A program made the position numbers and the translations under genes. Under the pieces are notes generated by a model that saw only the letters and a list, made by a program, of their open reading frames with translations, was not told where the DNA came from and made no database searches. From Plutella xylostella (taxonomy: Eukaryota; Arthropoda; Insecta; Lepidoptera; Plutellidae), in the NCBI RefSeq assembly GCF_932276165.1, contig NC_064007.1, positions 7,512,001 to 7,576,000 on the forward strand: DNA of 64,000 nucleotides, given 5' to 3'. Positions 1-9,913 of the stretch are shown in pieces (position 1 is the first letter of the stretch; each line of letters opens with the position of its first letter).

Positions 1-91
1 AGATCCACAAGCATGAATTTATAAGAATGTGTTAATAACAATCTGTTTTTGTAACTTTCAATAAATAAATAAATAAATAAATAAATAAAAT
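1..91 (+). mobile_element. 3' end of a retroelement with an (AAAT)n tail
   Basis: The window opens in a sequence ending in a run of AAAT repeats (about 60-91). Immediately afterwards it joins sequence matching intron 3 of protease A2 (about 30648 onward), which lacks this piece. It is therefore the tail of a poorly defined retroelement inserted in intron 3 of A1. Its 5' part and the upstream A1 exons lie outside the window. Confidence 0.55.
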
Positions 92-556
92 GTTGTAAGT
101 ACTTAGTTACGATTTAGCGGTTGGCCATTCTCTAAATTATCATGAACGTCTCACTATATTTCCCTTTCATTAATTTACGAGCTGCCCCCAAGAGCTTCGC
201 TGCGCCTTTAAGGCGCTATTATACGCAGAACTAGCGCAACCATTAGATAAAATTCATAACATCCGTTTGAAGCGCCAATTTTGTGATATCATTTAACATG
301 GCCATGAAGTGTCCGAGCGCCGTCATCCTTCATGTCGTTCTCGCTGACGGAGCGTCACGGATGGTGACGGTTGTGGTGGACAAACAGCCAAACGCACCGT
401 GTAGCGCATATATTTACTATTTTAAATTTAAAATAGTCAATCCAAAAGAGAACCCGATGTGAATTGTGTTACAGGTGTGAACCCTTTGCCACTGTAGTAT
501 CAAGTCATGCGGTGAATGATCTAGGTACTTTACACCATACCATTAAATCTTTCCAG

Positions 557-2016
557 AATAATCAATGACACTACCATCTTGAGGGCATCTAAAGTTGTCA
601 TTCGCGTCGGATCCACCTACAATGACCGCGGAGGCTCAAAGCATGAGACGTCCAAGATCTTGGTCCACGAGGATTACAAATATTCGGAGAGTAAAGACAA
701 CGACGTTGCAGTGTTGGTGCTGTCGACCAGTGTGAGCAACTACCGGAGCAGCTCGGTGCAGCCAGCCGTCATCCCCCCGGGGGGGTATGTGGTCCCGGAC
801 AACGCGTCTGTGGTAGCTGTCGGGTGGGGACGGACTGATGTGAGTATCTAACACTTCACCTTGCGGATTTTATCGGCAACCATAGGTGAATAATGACCTT
901 ATATCCTATTTGATAATAAATGGAAATAAACCCCATGTTTGGTATGATACCCCAATGATCCATTTAGTAATTTCTGTCGGCTTCTTATACCACGACTGTA
1001 ATACCCCGTAGATGAAATGCATCAAGTCAAGCCCCATCGGCCTGCGACTCGTGGGGCTGCGCAAGGTGGACCGAGACACCTGCGCCGCACGTTATCCGAG
1101 ATTCTCATACAACAACATGCTCTGCGCGGGGCTGCTTGGTGTTGGAGGTAAGCTCGTTTATCTGACTTATGAAGTCGACAGGCTGGACCGACTTATGGAG
1201 ACGTTTGACGAGTTCTATTGAGTGCGTTTGAGTTTTGATGAAAAAAAGACCCGCTTCAAAGTCACAGGATTCATGAATGTTTGTGAGAAAGTTTGTGTCT
1301 GTCCACACACGTTGGATATTTTCCAGACTCGTCAAGTCGTCATTCCTATCTTGGTTAACAATAAGAGTTTGTCCCCTACAGGAGCCGGCACTTGCAAGGG
1401 TGACTCCGGTGGTCCCCTGGTGTACAACGGGGTGGTGGTGGGGGTGACCTCATTTGCGATGAGATGCGCCGATTCCTTCTACCCTCACGTGTTCACGCGC
1501 GTCTCTAGCTACACCAACTGGATCAACAACACTGTGAGTAGTTATAATAAAATATAGAAAGATAAACTGTATTATCACAAAAACTTGAAACATTGTTTAA
1601 TAAGTGTTAAAACGATAGTTTGGAGATTTATTATGCGTTTGACAAAACTCTCGTTAAACATCTGTTAAGTACTGTCTTTAGTTCTTGTGGTAAGGCTCAC
1701 AGACTTGGGTCGCTGCCCCGCTGTACTGCACCCTTGCACCCCACAGGTGAAAATGAAGCCCCATAAATAGTTTTTTTCCCTTAATACTTATTTATGACAT
1801 TTTTAATCTTCCACGGTAAGCAAGTAAGTAGGAAGCTGATACCCTCGATTTACATTATAATTTTAAAAATAATTTTTCCAGTTACGACAAAACCAGGTTG
1901 AGGTTGTGCACAAGCTCAGTCACAACACCGCCGTGGCTGCTGACGTCAGCAGTTTGATGCTACTCGCCTTCGTAACCTCAATATGGATAATGTATTCCGA
2001 AATCATTTATTTTTGA
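557..2016 (+). CDS. Protease A1: S1A serine protease, last four exons (partial)
   Basis: This is the 3' part of a secreted chymotrypsin-fold protease gene. Exons are 557-839, 1012-1147, 1382-1533 and 1882-2016, all with GT-AG borders and phases that join in one frame. Exon 557-839 carries the catalytic Asp in DNDVAVLVL. Exon 1382-1533 carries the nucleophile Ser in GTCKGDSGGP. The position equivalent to chymotrypsin 189 is Gly, and YPHVF puts His near position 226, so the S1 pocket is not a trypsin pocket. The last exon encodes 44 residues ending in a hydrophobic run (SLMLLAFVTSIWIMY), a possible GPI or membrane signal. The signal-peptide, activation-site and His57 exons lie upstream of the window. 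It is nearly identical to A2 and differs mainly around the pocket loop. Fold and triad are secure; substrate is unknown. Confidence 0.85.
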
Positions 2017-2942
2017 ATTAAGTACCGTACCGATGATGATTTAGGTACGATTTATTTTCTAAATTTATACAGAATAATTCACAAGTTTGGAAATTCATAT
2101 TGAAAAAGTGGCTTTTAGGTGAGTAGATATACATATTTTTTGCATTTCCTTTTATTATGTTTTTTGTTCTTCTGAGCAACTTTTGTTAAGTAACTAGTTA
2201 ACTCGATGATGTTGATTATTCGACATTTTCTCTTATATTAAAATTAAATATATTTTTATAACAGCTTATAAATGTTTTTTTTTATATCTTTCCTTGCGCA
2301 CCCTTTGTGTATATTAAGTATACCTAATTTTATTTCAGTATGATATGTACTCGAATAATTGAAAATTATATTTAAAAATATGTTACTTAAGAAGAAATAT
2401 GCGAAACGTTTTGCATACTTGTTGTGCCCTAGAGTTCACACGAGCTAGGAGTCAAAAGGGGCGTTAATAGCTACGTTTACCTTAAATAAAATTTTCACAG
2501 GGGTTTTGTAAAAAAGCATTGTTATATTATACTTAATATAAAAAATACAAAATTACCCATATTTTCTTGTTGTAGGTTTATAAATCGACTCTTTGTAACT
2601 AGTTAGTGTCAAAAAAGTCGGAATTCCAGTGTCCCAATCTTGAACTTCTAATTAAGAGGAAAGACAGTTCATTTAAAATTTTCAAATTCCCCATAAATTA
2701 TTATTGCCCTAAACTATTTTAGAATCACATTTTGGTATTATTTGTTAGGATGATGGAAGTCACCAAGGAGACTAGCAGGAGGAAGTTGACGCTCACTGTC
2801 GGCGCGCCGTTGTACCTTTGTACCTGAAACAGAATTGTAAATTAGGGACTTGTGACATGGTAGCTTCACTCTTTCGGATTCCAAAACGTTAGAAAGTATC
2901 ACGTGCTTACGTGGGAAATTCTATACTATTTTCGATACAAAG
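2017..2942. other. 3' flank of protease A1, no gene seen
   Basis: AT-rich sequence that aligns with the A2 downstream region (32804-34478). It lacks the solo LTR found there at 33111-33955. An AATAAA-containing stretch near 2484 could serve polyadenylation, but no tail can be proved. No open frame with recognisable content was found. Homology with block 2 stops near 2846. Confidence 0.6.
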
Positions 2943-3167
2943 TGTTGGAATTTAATACAACTATTATTTATTAATTTACTGTGGTAAATACAGAGAAAAC
3001 TCAATTAAACTTTTAATAGGTTATTTATTACGACCATTACTTGACGCAGAGAAAAATCAAGAGTGACAGTAGTGACATTGACGTGACAGCTGACATTGAC
3101 ATGACAGCTCATTGACGTTGACGTTTTGTTGACGTTTCATGATGAGTTGCGTTCCATTTTTCCATCA
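2943..3167 (-). repeat. Copia 3' LTR
   Basis: 225-bp LTR, TG...CA ended, matching 7136-7360 throughout by eye. The stop codon of the pol frame lies inside it at about 3137. Confidence 0.92.
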
Positions 3168-6100
3168 TCCTCTCCTGAACGCAAACCCATGGCTTTACAG
3201 CAAAACTCATGCTTGGTTCGGTGAAGTCCTTTTGTGAGGACGTCAGCAGCCATCTCATCAGTACTTTTGTAGTGGACTTCGATCTTCCGACTGGATACCT
3301 TCTCTCGGATGAAGTGGTACCTCACGTCAATATGTTTACTGCGGGCATGGTAAACATCACTACCTGAAAGCTTAATTGTACTTTGATTATCACAATACAT
3401 GATAAATGGCTGGTCCGTTTGTTCAGACCAGAGCTCACGGTGTAACTGGCCGAGCCACAGTGCCTCTTGTACTGCAGAAGTTAGAGACATGTATTCAGCC
3501 TCTGTGGACGATAGGGCCACGGTCAACTGCCTTTTAGAAGCCCAACTTATAGCAGCTCCCTGAAACAGAAAAACATGACCAGTGCACGAACGCCGGTCTT
3601 CTATATTCGATGCCCAGTCTGCATCACAGTAACCAACAACATTTTCTTCATTCTTCTTGTATGTTAGTTTCATGTTTGATGTTCCTTTTAGGTATCTGAG
3701 CACTCTTTTTAATGCTATCCAGTGTTCTTTAGTGGGCTTGCTATTGAAGCGGCTTAACATATTCACTGCATATGTTATATCTGGTCGTGTACCTTGAGAC
3801 AGATATAAAAGACATCCAACTGCTTCATGATATGGTATGTCAGTCCTGACTTCATCATCACTCTTGGCCGGTATCAACTTCATGCTGACATCACAAGGTG
3901 TGTTGACTGCTTTGCTTTCTGCCATTCCAAAGCGTTGTAATATTTTCTCAATGTACAACGACTGATCTAATGAAATTTCATCTTCTTTTCTTGTTATTTT
4001 CAAACCAATACAAAATCTGGCTTCTCCTAGATCTTTCATTTTGAATTTTTGAGTTAATTTTTCTTTTACAGTATTTACTGTTCCTTCTCTGTCCGTGACA
4101 AGCCAATATCTTGAAGTGCAGCATTCAATTTTATATTCCACTGTCGGCTCGCTTGTTTCAGACCATAGATGGATTTTTTAAGGTGGCATACACTCTTGCT
4201 GTCCTTCTCATACAAGGGTGGCTGGGTCATGTAAAGTTCCTCCTCTACATCTCCTTGCAAAAATGCTGAAATGGCATCCATTTGATGAATTTTGAGATCA
4301 TACTTAGCTGCTGTAGCTACTAGACATCTGAGGGAAGTGTAACGGACCACTGGGGCAAATACTTCTTGATAATCTATATCTTTTCTTTGCTTATACCCTT
4401 TTATTACTAGCCTGGCTTTATATTTTGCAATCTCTCCATTTTCATTTCTCTTAGTTTTATACACCCACTTGCAGGGTATGGCTCTCTTTCCTTTAGGCAA
4501 GTCAGTGAGAATCCAAGTATCATTCTCTAACAGTGACTCATATTCTACATCCATGGCATCTCTCCATTGCTGAGCTAGTTCGCTTTTCAATGCTTCTTCA
4601 GTACTCTGAGGATCACAGTCCAGCACACTCATTGCGGATTCATTGCTTAAGCACATGTATGACACAGGATCTGATTGATCAGCTTGTTCTCTTAACTGTC
4701 TCCGTGTTCTTACTGTGACATTTGTTGATGGTGACAATGGTCTGCTTGGTACATAGTCTGTGTCTTCGAATTCATCTGATGAACTAGAAACTTCTATAGT
4801 TGCATCTGCGACTGAAACATTTAATGGGGCTCTATTATCATCATGGGTATGTACAATTTCAACTGCAGCTGGTTTACTCGGTGTACAAGTTGTATTTGAC
4901 TGATATCTTTCATTAGTGCATGTTTTATCTTTAACGTTGTCTGTTTCTATGGAGATTTTCGTCTGTTGGACCGTATCTTCTAGAAATACAACGTCTCTGC
5001 TCATTATAACGCGCTTATTTTTCGGGTCTATGAACCTGTAGCCTTTTGTAGTATCACTGTACCCAACAAAAATTAACTCACGTGATTTGGGGTCCCATTT
5101 CTGCCTCCTTTCCTTGGGTACATGTACCATAGCTCGACAGCCAAATACCTTCATGTGACTGATGTTGGGCTTTGATCCGGTCCATACCTCATATGGAGTG
5201 GCATCTGACGACAGCCCCCGACAGGGAGAGCGATTTACAATGTATGCAGCAGTCGATATGGCTTCTGCCCAGTATTCTTTCTGTAAACATGCATTAAAAA
5301 TCATACATTTAGCCTTTTCTACAAGTGTACGGTTCATTCTTTCTGCTAGCCCATTCTGCTCCGGAGTGTATGGGTTTGAAGTTTGATGAATAATACCTGC
5401 AGATCTCAGAAAATTATGGAAACTGTGGTTAACATATTCTTTACCATTATCAGACCGAATAATCTTTATCTTTCTGTTTAACTCATTTTCCACCTGATTT
5501 TTAAATTCCTTGAACTTTTCTAAGGCTTCACTTTTGTGGGTCAACATGTATACATACACTTTTCTGGAATAATCATCTATAAAGGTGAGAAAATACCTGG
5601 AACCTCCAATAGACTTGTTCTCCATCGGTCCACATACGTCTGAGTGGACTAGCTCTAGCAGTTCAGATGCCCGGGAGCCCCCATGGTTGAACGGTTGTCT
5701 GGTCTGTTTCCCTTCCAGACAGGAAGTGCATGCTGCGTCTTCTTTCTGCGTGGATAATTTCATACCCTCGGCACAGATCTGTAATTTATCTAGGTCATTG
5801 TAATTAATGTGGCCCATTCTTTGGTGCCACAAGAAGTTACTGTCCCCTTTTGAAGTTACTGATGATAGGGCTTGGTGTAGATTGGTGTTAAGTCGATATG
5901 TGCCATTTACACGATCAGCTGTTGCTGCAATCTCACCATTGCTATTCCTTATAATACAGCCTTTCTCATTAAACTTGACAGTACAGCCACTTTCAATAAT
6001 TTTACTGACAGATAGCAAGTTTGTAGCTAAGTCTGGTACATAAAGAACATCTTTTACCTGTATGTTGTTGAGCGAACTGTTTGGGCCCTTCACCCCTATG

Positions 6101-6978
6101 ATAATGTTCCCAGTTGATATAACTTTTAGCACCTTATCATCTGCCACTCGCACATGGGGTACCTTGGGTGCCGTCTCATTTTCCAGCCACACTCGATGTC
6201 TAGACATATGTGCAGATGCTCCAGAATCAATATACCAGTTGTTTTCATCGTTAACTGAAACAGCTGAAAAAGCAGCTACAAAACTGGTATTAGTATTTTG
6301 ATTACCATTCTTTTTGTTCTTGGTTCTACAAAACTTGCTATAGTGACCATATTTGTTGCAATTAAAACAGCGGGGACCTTTTGATTTTCCTCTAGAATTT
6401 TCTCCATATTTATGTACAATGAGTGCTGAATTCTCAGTCGGCTTAATGTTTACATCCTGTAAAATCTTAGTTTTGACCAAGTCTGCTGTTATGGAAGTGC
6501 CCGAGCTTTCTAATGCCATGAGCATAGGTTTATATGACTCCGGCAGCCCAGCTAGTAACAATGTACCCAGCCATTCATCATCAACTTTGAAGTTTATGTT
6601 ACGGAGCTTGTGTGCAGTGGACATAATTTTATTTACGTAGTCCTCAACACTTGAACTGCTATCTAAAGTGGTTGTTATCAGAGATTTTAGTAAGCCAACC
6701 TTTCGTGTAAGACCTGAGTCGCTAAAAGCTTGTTGCAAATTGAGCCATACCTCCTTAGAAGTGGTGCATTCCTCGATGTGAACATAATTTATCGGGTCAA
6801 CTAGCAGGATTATCTTCGACTTTGCCTTTTTGTCCTTCTTCTGGTCAACGTTGGTTCCTTCAACACACTCCCAGAGCTCTTCATGCTCTAAATATGTTTG
6901 TACTGCAAACTTCCAGGTCGAGTAGTTGTCACGGCCAATTAATTTGTCGATGCTGAATGCACTTGCATTTGACGACAT
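3137..6978 (-). pseudogene. Copia gag-pol polyprotein, broken in the reverse transcriptase
   Basis: The first frame (6978 to 4075, 967 codons) starts with a Copia-type gag. It has a CCHC zinc knuckle near residues 203-216 (CFNCNKYGHYSKFC), an aspartic protease motif DSGASAH near 250, the GAG-pre-integrase HH region, an integrase core at about 430-600 (HSDVCGP, RSDNGKEY), and the start of the RT. It stops at 4075. A second, overlapping frame (4141 to 3137) resumes downstream RT sequence (KFKMKDLGEARF) and a complete RNase H (CDADWA, SSTEAEYM). The YVDD catalytic box expected between these two parts is in neither frame, and the spacing is too short. I infer an internal deletion that also shifted the frame. 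The copy cannot make an active RT. Confidence 0.88.
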
Positions 6979-7135
6979 GTCTTGATTGTATTACAACAAA
7001 TAACTTAAATGTCCTGTTTGCCGAAATTTCGGCAATCAAGTTGTGCCGGCCGGCGGACAATAATGTTATCTCGTGATATTTTTGCAATCACGCACTTAAT
7101 ACCTGAAATTTGTTAAAAACCACGCTCTGCTACCA

Positions 7136-7360
7136 TGTTGGAATTTAATACAACTATTATTTATTAATTTACTGTGGTAAATACAGAGAAAACTCAATTA
7201 AACTTTTAATAGGTTATTTATTACGACCATTACTTGACGCAGAGAAAAATCAAGAGTGACAGTAGTGACATTGACGTGACAGCTGACATTGACATGACAG
7301 CTCATTGACGTTGACGTTTTGTTGACGTTTCATGATGAGTTGCGTTCCATTTTTCCATCA
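7136..7360 (-). repeat. Copia 5' LTR
   Basis: 225-bp LTR matching 2943-3167. It is followed in minus sense by the initiator tRNA-Met-like primer-binding site at 7135-7120. Confidence 0.92.
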
Positions 7361-7639
7361 TAACTACACGAACTAAGATGACGTAAACCGAGGTTGGAAA
7401 ATCCTATAATCGCTGGTTCCTTAAATTATCGCGAACTTGTTTTGACAATGATTTTCGCATACAAACTATGTTAATAGGTAATGTGGTGCCACTCTTGAAA
7501 GGCAATGTATTGCGTCTGTCTTGCGTTCCCAACATAAAAAAAATTAAAACTTCTCTTCAGAGGCGTTTTTCCAAAAAGTCAAAATACTAATAAGATCAGC
7601 TAGGTAATGCCTATTTGGAGAACCTAGAAACAATAATAT
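7361..7639. other. Sequence between Copia and mariner, with a repeated motif
   Basis: No gene. A stretch at about 7490-7560 (AGGCAATGTATTGCGTCTGT and following) recurs in direct orientation at about 9055-9130 with modest divergence. The mariner therefore sits between two copies of an unidentified repeat. Confidence 0.5.
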
Positions 7640-7641
7640 TA

Positions 7642-8913
7642 GGTCCTTACATATGAAATTGGCGTTTTCTATAGGAGGAACATAAAGTCGTTTTTTTTTA
7701 AATGAAATATATTAAATTAATCAAAGTATGTACCATTGCTATGTATGCACTTTTGCCATCTCATAGGTAGTTCATTGATCCCCTTACTAAAAAAACTATT
7801 CGGGCGGGAATCAATAAAATCTTTGAAGGCGGTTTGGACTGCCCCATCGGAGTTGAATTTTTTTCCTTGCAAGTAGTTATCCAAATTGCGAAAAAAATGG
7901 TAATCTGTTGGAGCAAGGTCCGGAGAGTACGGTGGATGTCTAAGACATTCTAATTGAAGCTCCTCTAATTTGGTAGCCGTCTGTTGTGCAGTGTGTGGTC
8001 TAGCGTTGTCCTGAAGCAGCAGTGGCCTAGAGCGATTGACCAGCCTCGGTTGTTTAGCAGCTAGCTTTTCCATCATGGTTTGCAGTTGCTGACAATAGAT
8101 ATCTGCCGTAATCGTCTGGCCAGATTTAAGAAAGCTGTAGTGAACGACACCGGCACTAGTCCACCAAACACTTACAAGCAACTTTTTTTTAGTCAATTTT
8201 CGCTTAGGGCAGGATTTGGCTGGTTCGCCAGGGTTCAGCCATTGCGATGAGCGCTTCCGATTATCGTAGAGGATCCACTTTTCATCACAGGTAATGATTC
8301 GATTTAAAATTCCTTCATTATTGTGCCGGTTGAGTAACGTAACGCAGCAGTCGACGCGCGTTTGTCGGTTTGCTTCACTCAATTCATGAGGTACCCACCT
8401 TTCAAGCTTTTTCACCTTCCCAATTTGCTTCAAGTGGATTAGAATAGTTTTATCACTAACACCGGAGCCTGCAGCTAACTCGGACGTGGTTTGCGATGGA
8501 TCCGCTTCCACAATAGCCTTCAATTCTTCATTATCAACTTTGGTCTCCACGAGGCTTGTTCTGCAGGTCGAAATTTCCAGAACGAAAACGTTGGAACCAA
8601 AAACGCACTGTGTTTTCTTTTGCGACACCGTCACCATACACATCATTAATCCTTCGAGCCGTTTCTGCAGCACTGGTGCCACGGTGGAACTCATACTCGT
8701 AAATAACGCGATATTTCAAGTTTTCCATTTTGTAAACAGAGTGACACAAAGAAAAAAACAAAAGAAGAAAAAACAAATGAATTAGGGGGTTTGAAACACA
8801 AATGCATGAGTAAATAGCTGTATGAATTTGAATTTGGAATTCCTAACCATAAAGGTAATATTTGAGATCAAAGTGGCCAGTACGACAAAACGCCAATTTC
8901 ATATGTAAGGACC
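7642..8913 (-). mobile_element. mariner-type DNA transposon with intact terminal inverted repeats
   Basis: The ends are perfect inverted repeats for at least 25 bp (left GGTCCTTACATATGAAATTG; right its complement). They are flanked by TA on both sides (7640-7641 and 8914-8915), the Tc1/mariner target duplication. About 1.27 kb long, which is normal for mariner. It encodes one transposase on the minus strand. It lies in sequence unique to block 1. Confidence 0.93.
7717..8728 (-). pseudogene. mariner transposase, single frameshift
   Basis: Cut-and-paste transposase of the mariner DD34D family. The likely start is at 8728 (MENLKYRV). The N-terminal helix-turn-helix region reads to about 8534 in one frame and then stops. 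The remainder continues in another frame from about 8550 (ETKVDNEEL). The mariner signature WVPHEL is present, as are the catalytic residues: Asp in TCDEKW, Asp in LLQDNARPH, and Asp in YSPDLAPTDYHFF. There are 34 residues between the second and third. A small deletion near 8547 accounts for the frame change, so this copy should be inactive by itself. Its intact ends could still be mobilised in trans. Confidence 0.92.
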
Positions 8914-8915
8914 TA

Positions 8916-9732
8916 ATATAATGCCTACAATTTTGAAGTTAACTTGCAGAAAGGCCCAATCTGGCTTTTTCGGTCAAAATTTATTTTTTGATAAAATAAA
9001 TTCTACATTCTGGGTGGGTATTTAGTATGTACTTATACAGTACAGACCCCCTACTCTTAAAAGGCAATGTATTGCGTCTGTCTTGCGTTGTCAACATTTA
9101 AAAAATCATAACTTCTCTTCAAAATCGGTTAAACAAAAAGTAAAAATATTAATATTAATATTAAACATTTAGGTAAGTAAGTACTATGTTTATATATTTA
9201 TACCTAATGCAGAGCCTTTTATTACGGGTTTACGAAAATCGAAAAAAGTTAAGGTTTTCTTCTATCATATGGGCCCCTAGTAGTTAGTTACGGGTTATGC
9301 AATTTACAAAAATGAAAAAAGTTTTGATTAAAAAAGTGTCGTATCATTCTATCGGCGGGACAATCGACTGTTGATGAACCGTTCAGAGAATCAATAAATT
9401 TTGTATCTGAGATTGAAAAAAAGACTTTAGTTACTACAAGGTGGACCAAAAGAAGTCATACAATGTTGTTTGCCTCTCATTTTTTTTCTTCACATATGGG
9501 CGATATTGCAGGGAATAATGACAGATAAAACGAAAAACAGGCGACCCGAAAACTCAATAAGTATAATACACAATTATTCCGAGTACCTATATCACACACC
9601 ATGGCTTCTGAACTTGTATTCTGCATTTGTTTTGTCCACAAATATCAAACAGATTTGAAATTGGCAGCCATTTGTACAAATGAGAGTAACTTCCAATAGG
9701 GTGATGACTTTCGGCCCACCTTGTAGACGTAA
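8916..9732. other. Intergenic repeat-derived stretch shared with block 2
   Basis: From about 9229 this aligns with 34842-35085 plus 35671-35736 and then 36411-36625 in block 2. There it is interrupted by two insertions (35089-35670 and 35737-36410). The block 1 copy is the empty form. No credible coding sequence was seen. The short 62-codon frame at 9470-9658 has no recognisable features. Confidence 0.6.
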
Positions 9733-9884
9733 GTGCCAATTTCTCCATTGTCGGTTATCTAACCAACATTGATTGATTTATAAATTAAACCTCATCTCCA
9801 TAACTATAAAATTCATGACAGATGTGTCAAATGTTAACCACTACTCCCTGGTTATGCTCTAACCGAGAATGGAGAAATTTTCAC
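9733..9884. mobile_element. 152-bp MITE with TAA target duplication
   Basis: Ends are inverted (GTGCCAATTTCTCCATTGTC at left; AATGGAGAAATTTTCAC at right) and flanked by TAA on both sides. This suits a PIF/Harbinger-type (TWA) nonautonomous element. The same element sits at 36626-36777 in block 2, so it inserted before the block duplication. Confidence 0.75.
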
Positions 9885-9913
9885 TAAAGATGACAGAAGG
9901 AAATGCCACTCAC

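Larger units (their letters stand above)
2943..7360 (-). mobile_element. Copia-type LTR retrotransposon with matching 225-bp LTRs
   Basis: Two 225-bp direct repeats (2943-3167 and 7136-7360) flank a gag-pol coding region on the minus strand. Reading by eye I found no difference between them. Each begins TG and ends CA. Next to the 5' LTR (minus sense) lies TGGTAGCAGAGC, a close match to the 3' end of initiator tRNA-Met, as expected of a primer-binding site. A purine tract, AGGAGAGGA in minus sense (3168-3176), precedes the 3' LTR. Domain order is gag, zinc knuckle, protease, integrase, RT, RNase H, which is the Copia order. The 5 bp on each side do not match, so the target-site duplication is missing or was altered. 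The element is absent from block 2. Confidence 0.93.

Noticed and set aside
636..854. His/Arg-rich minus-strand ORF, repeated at 22038 and 31194
   Set aside because: It is the antisense of the conserved Asp-exon of the plus-strand proteases. Its conservation follows from the protease coding sequence.
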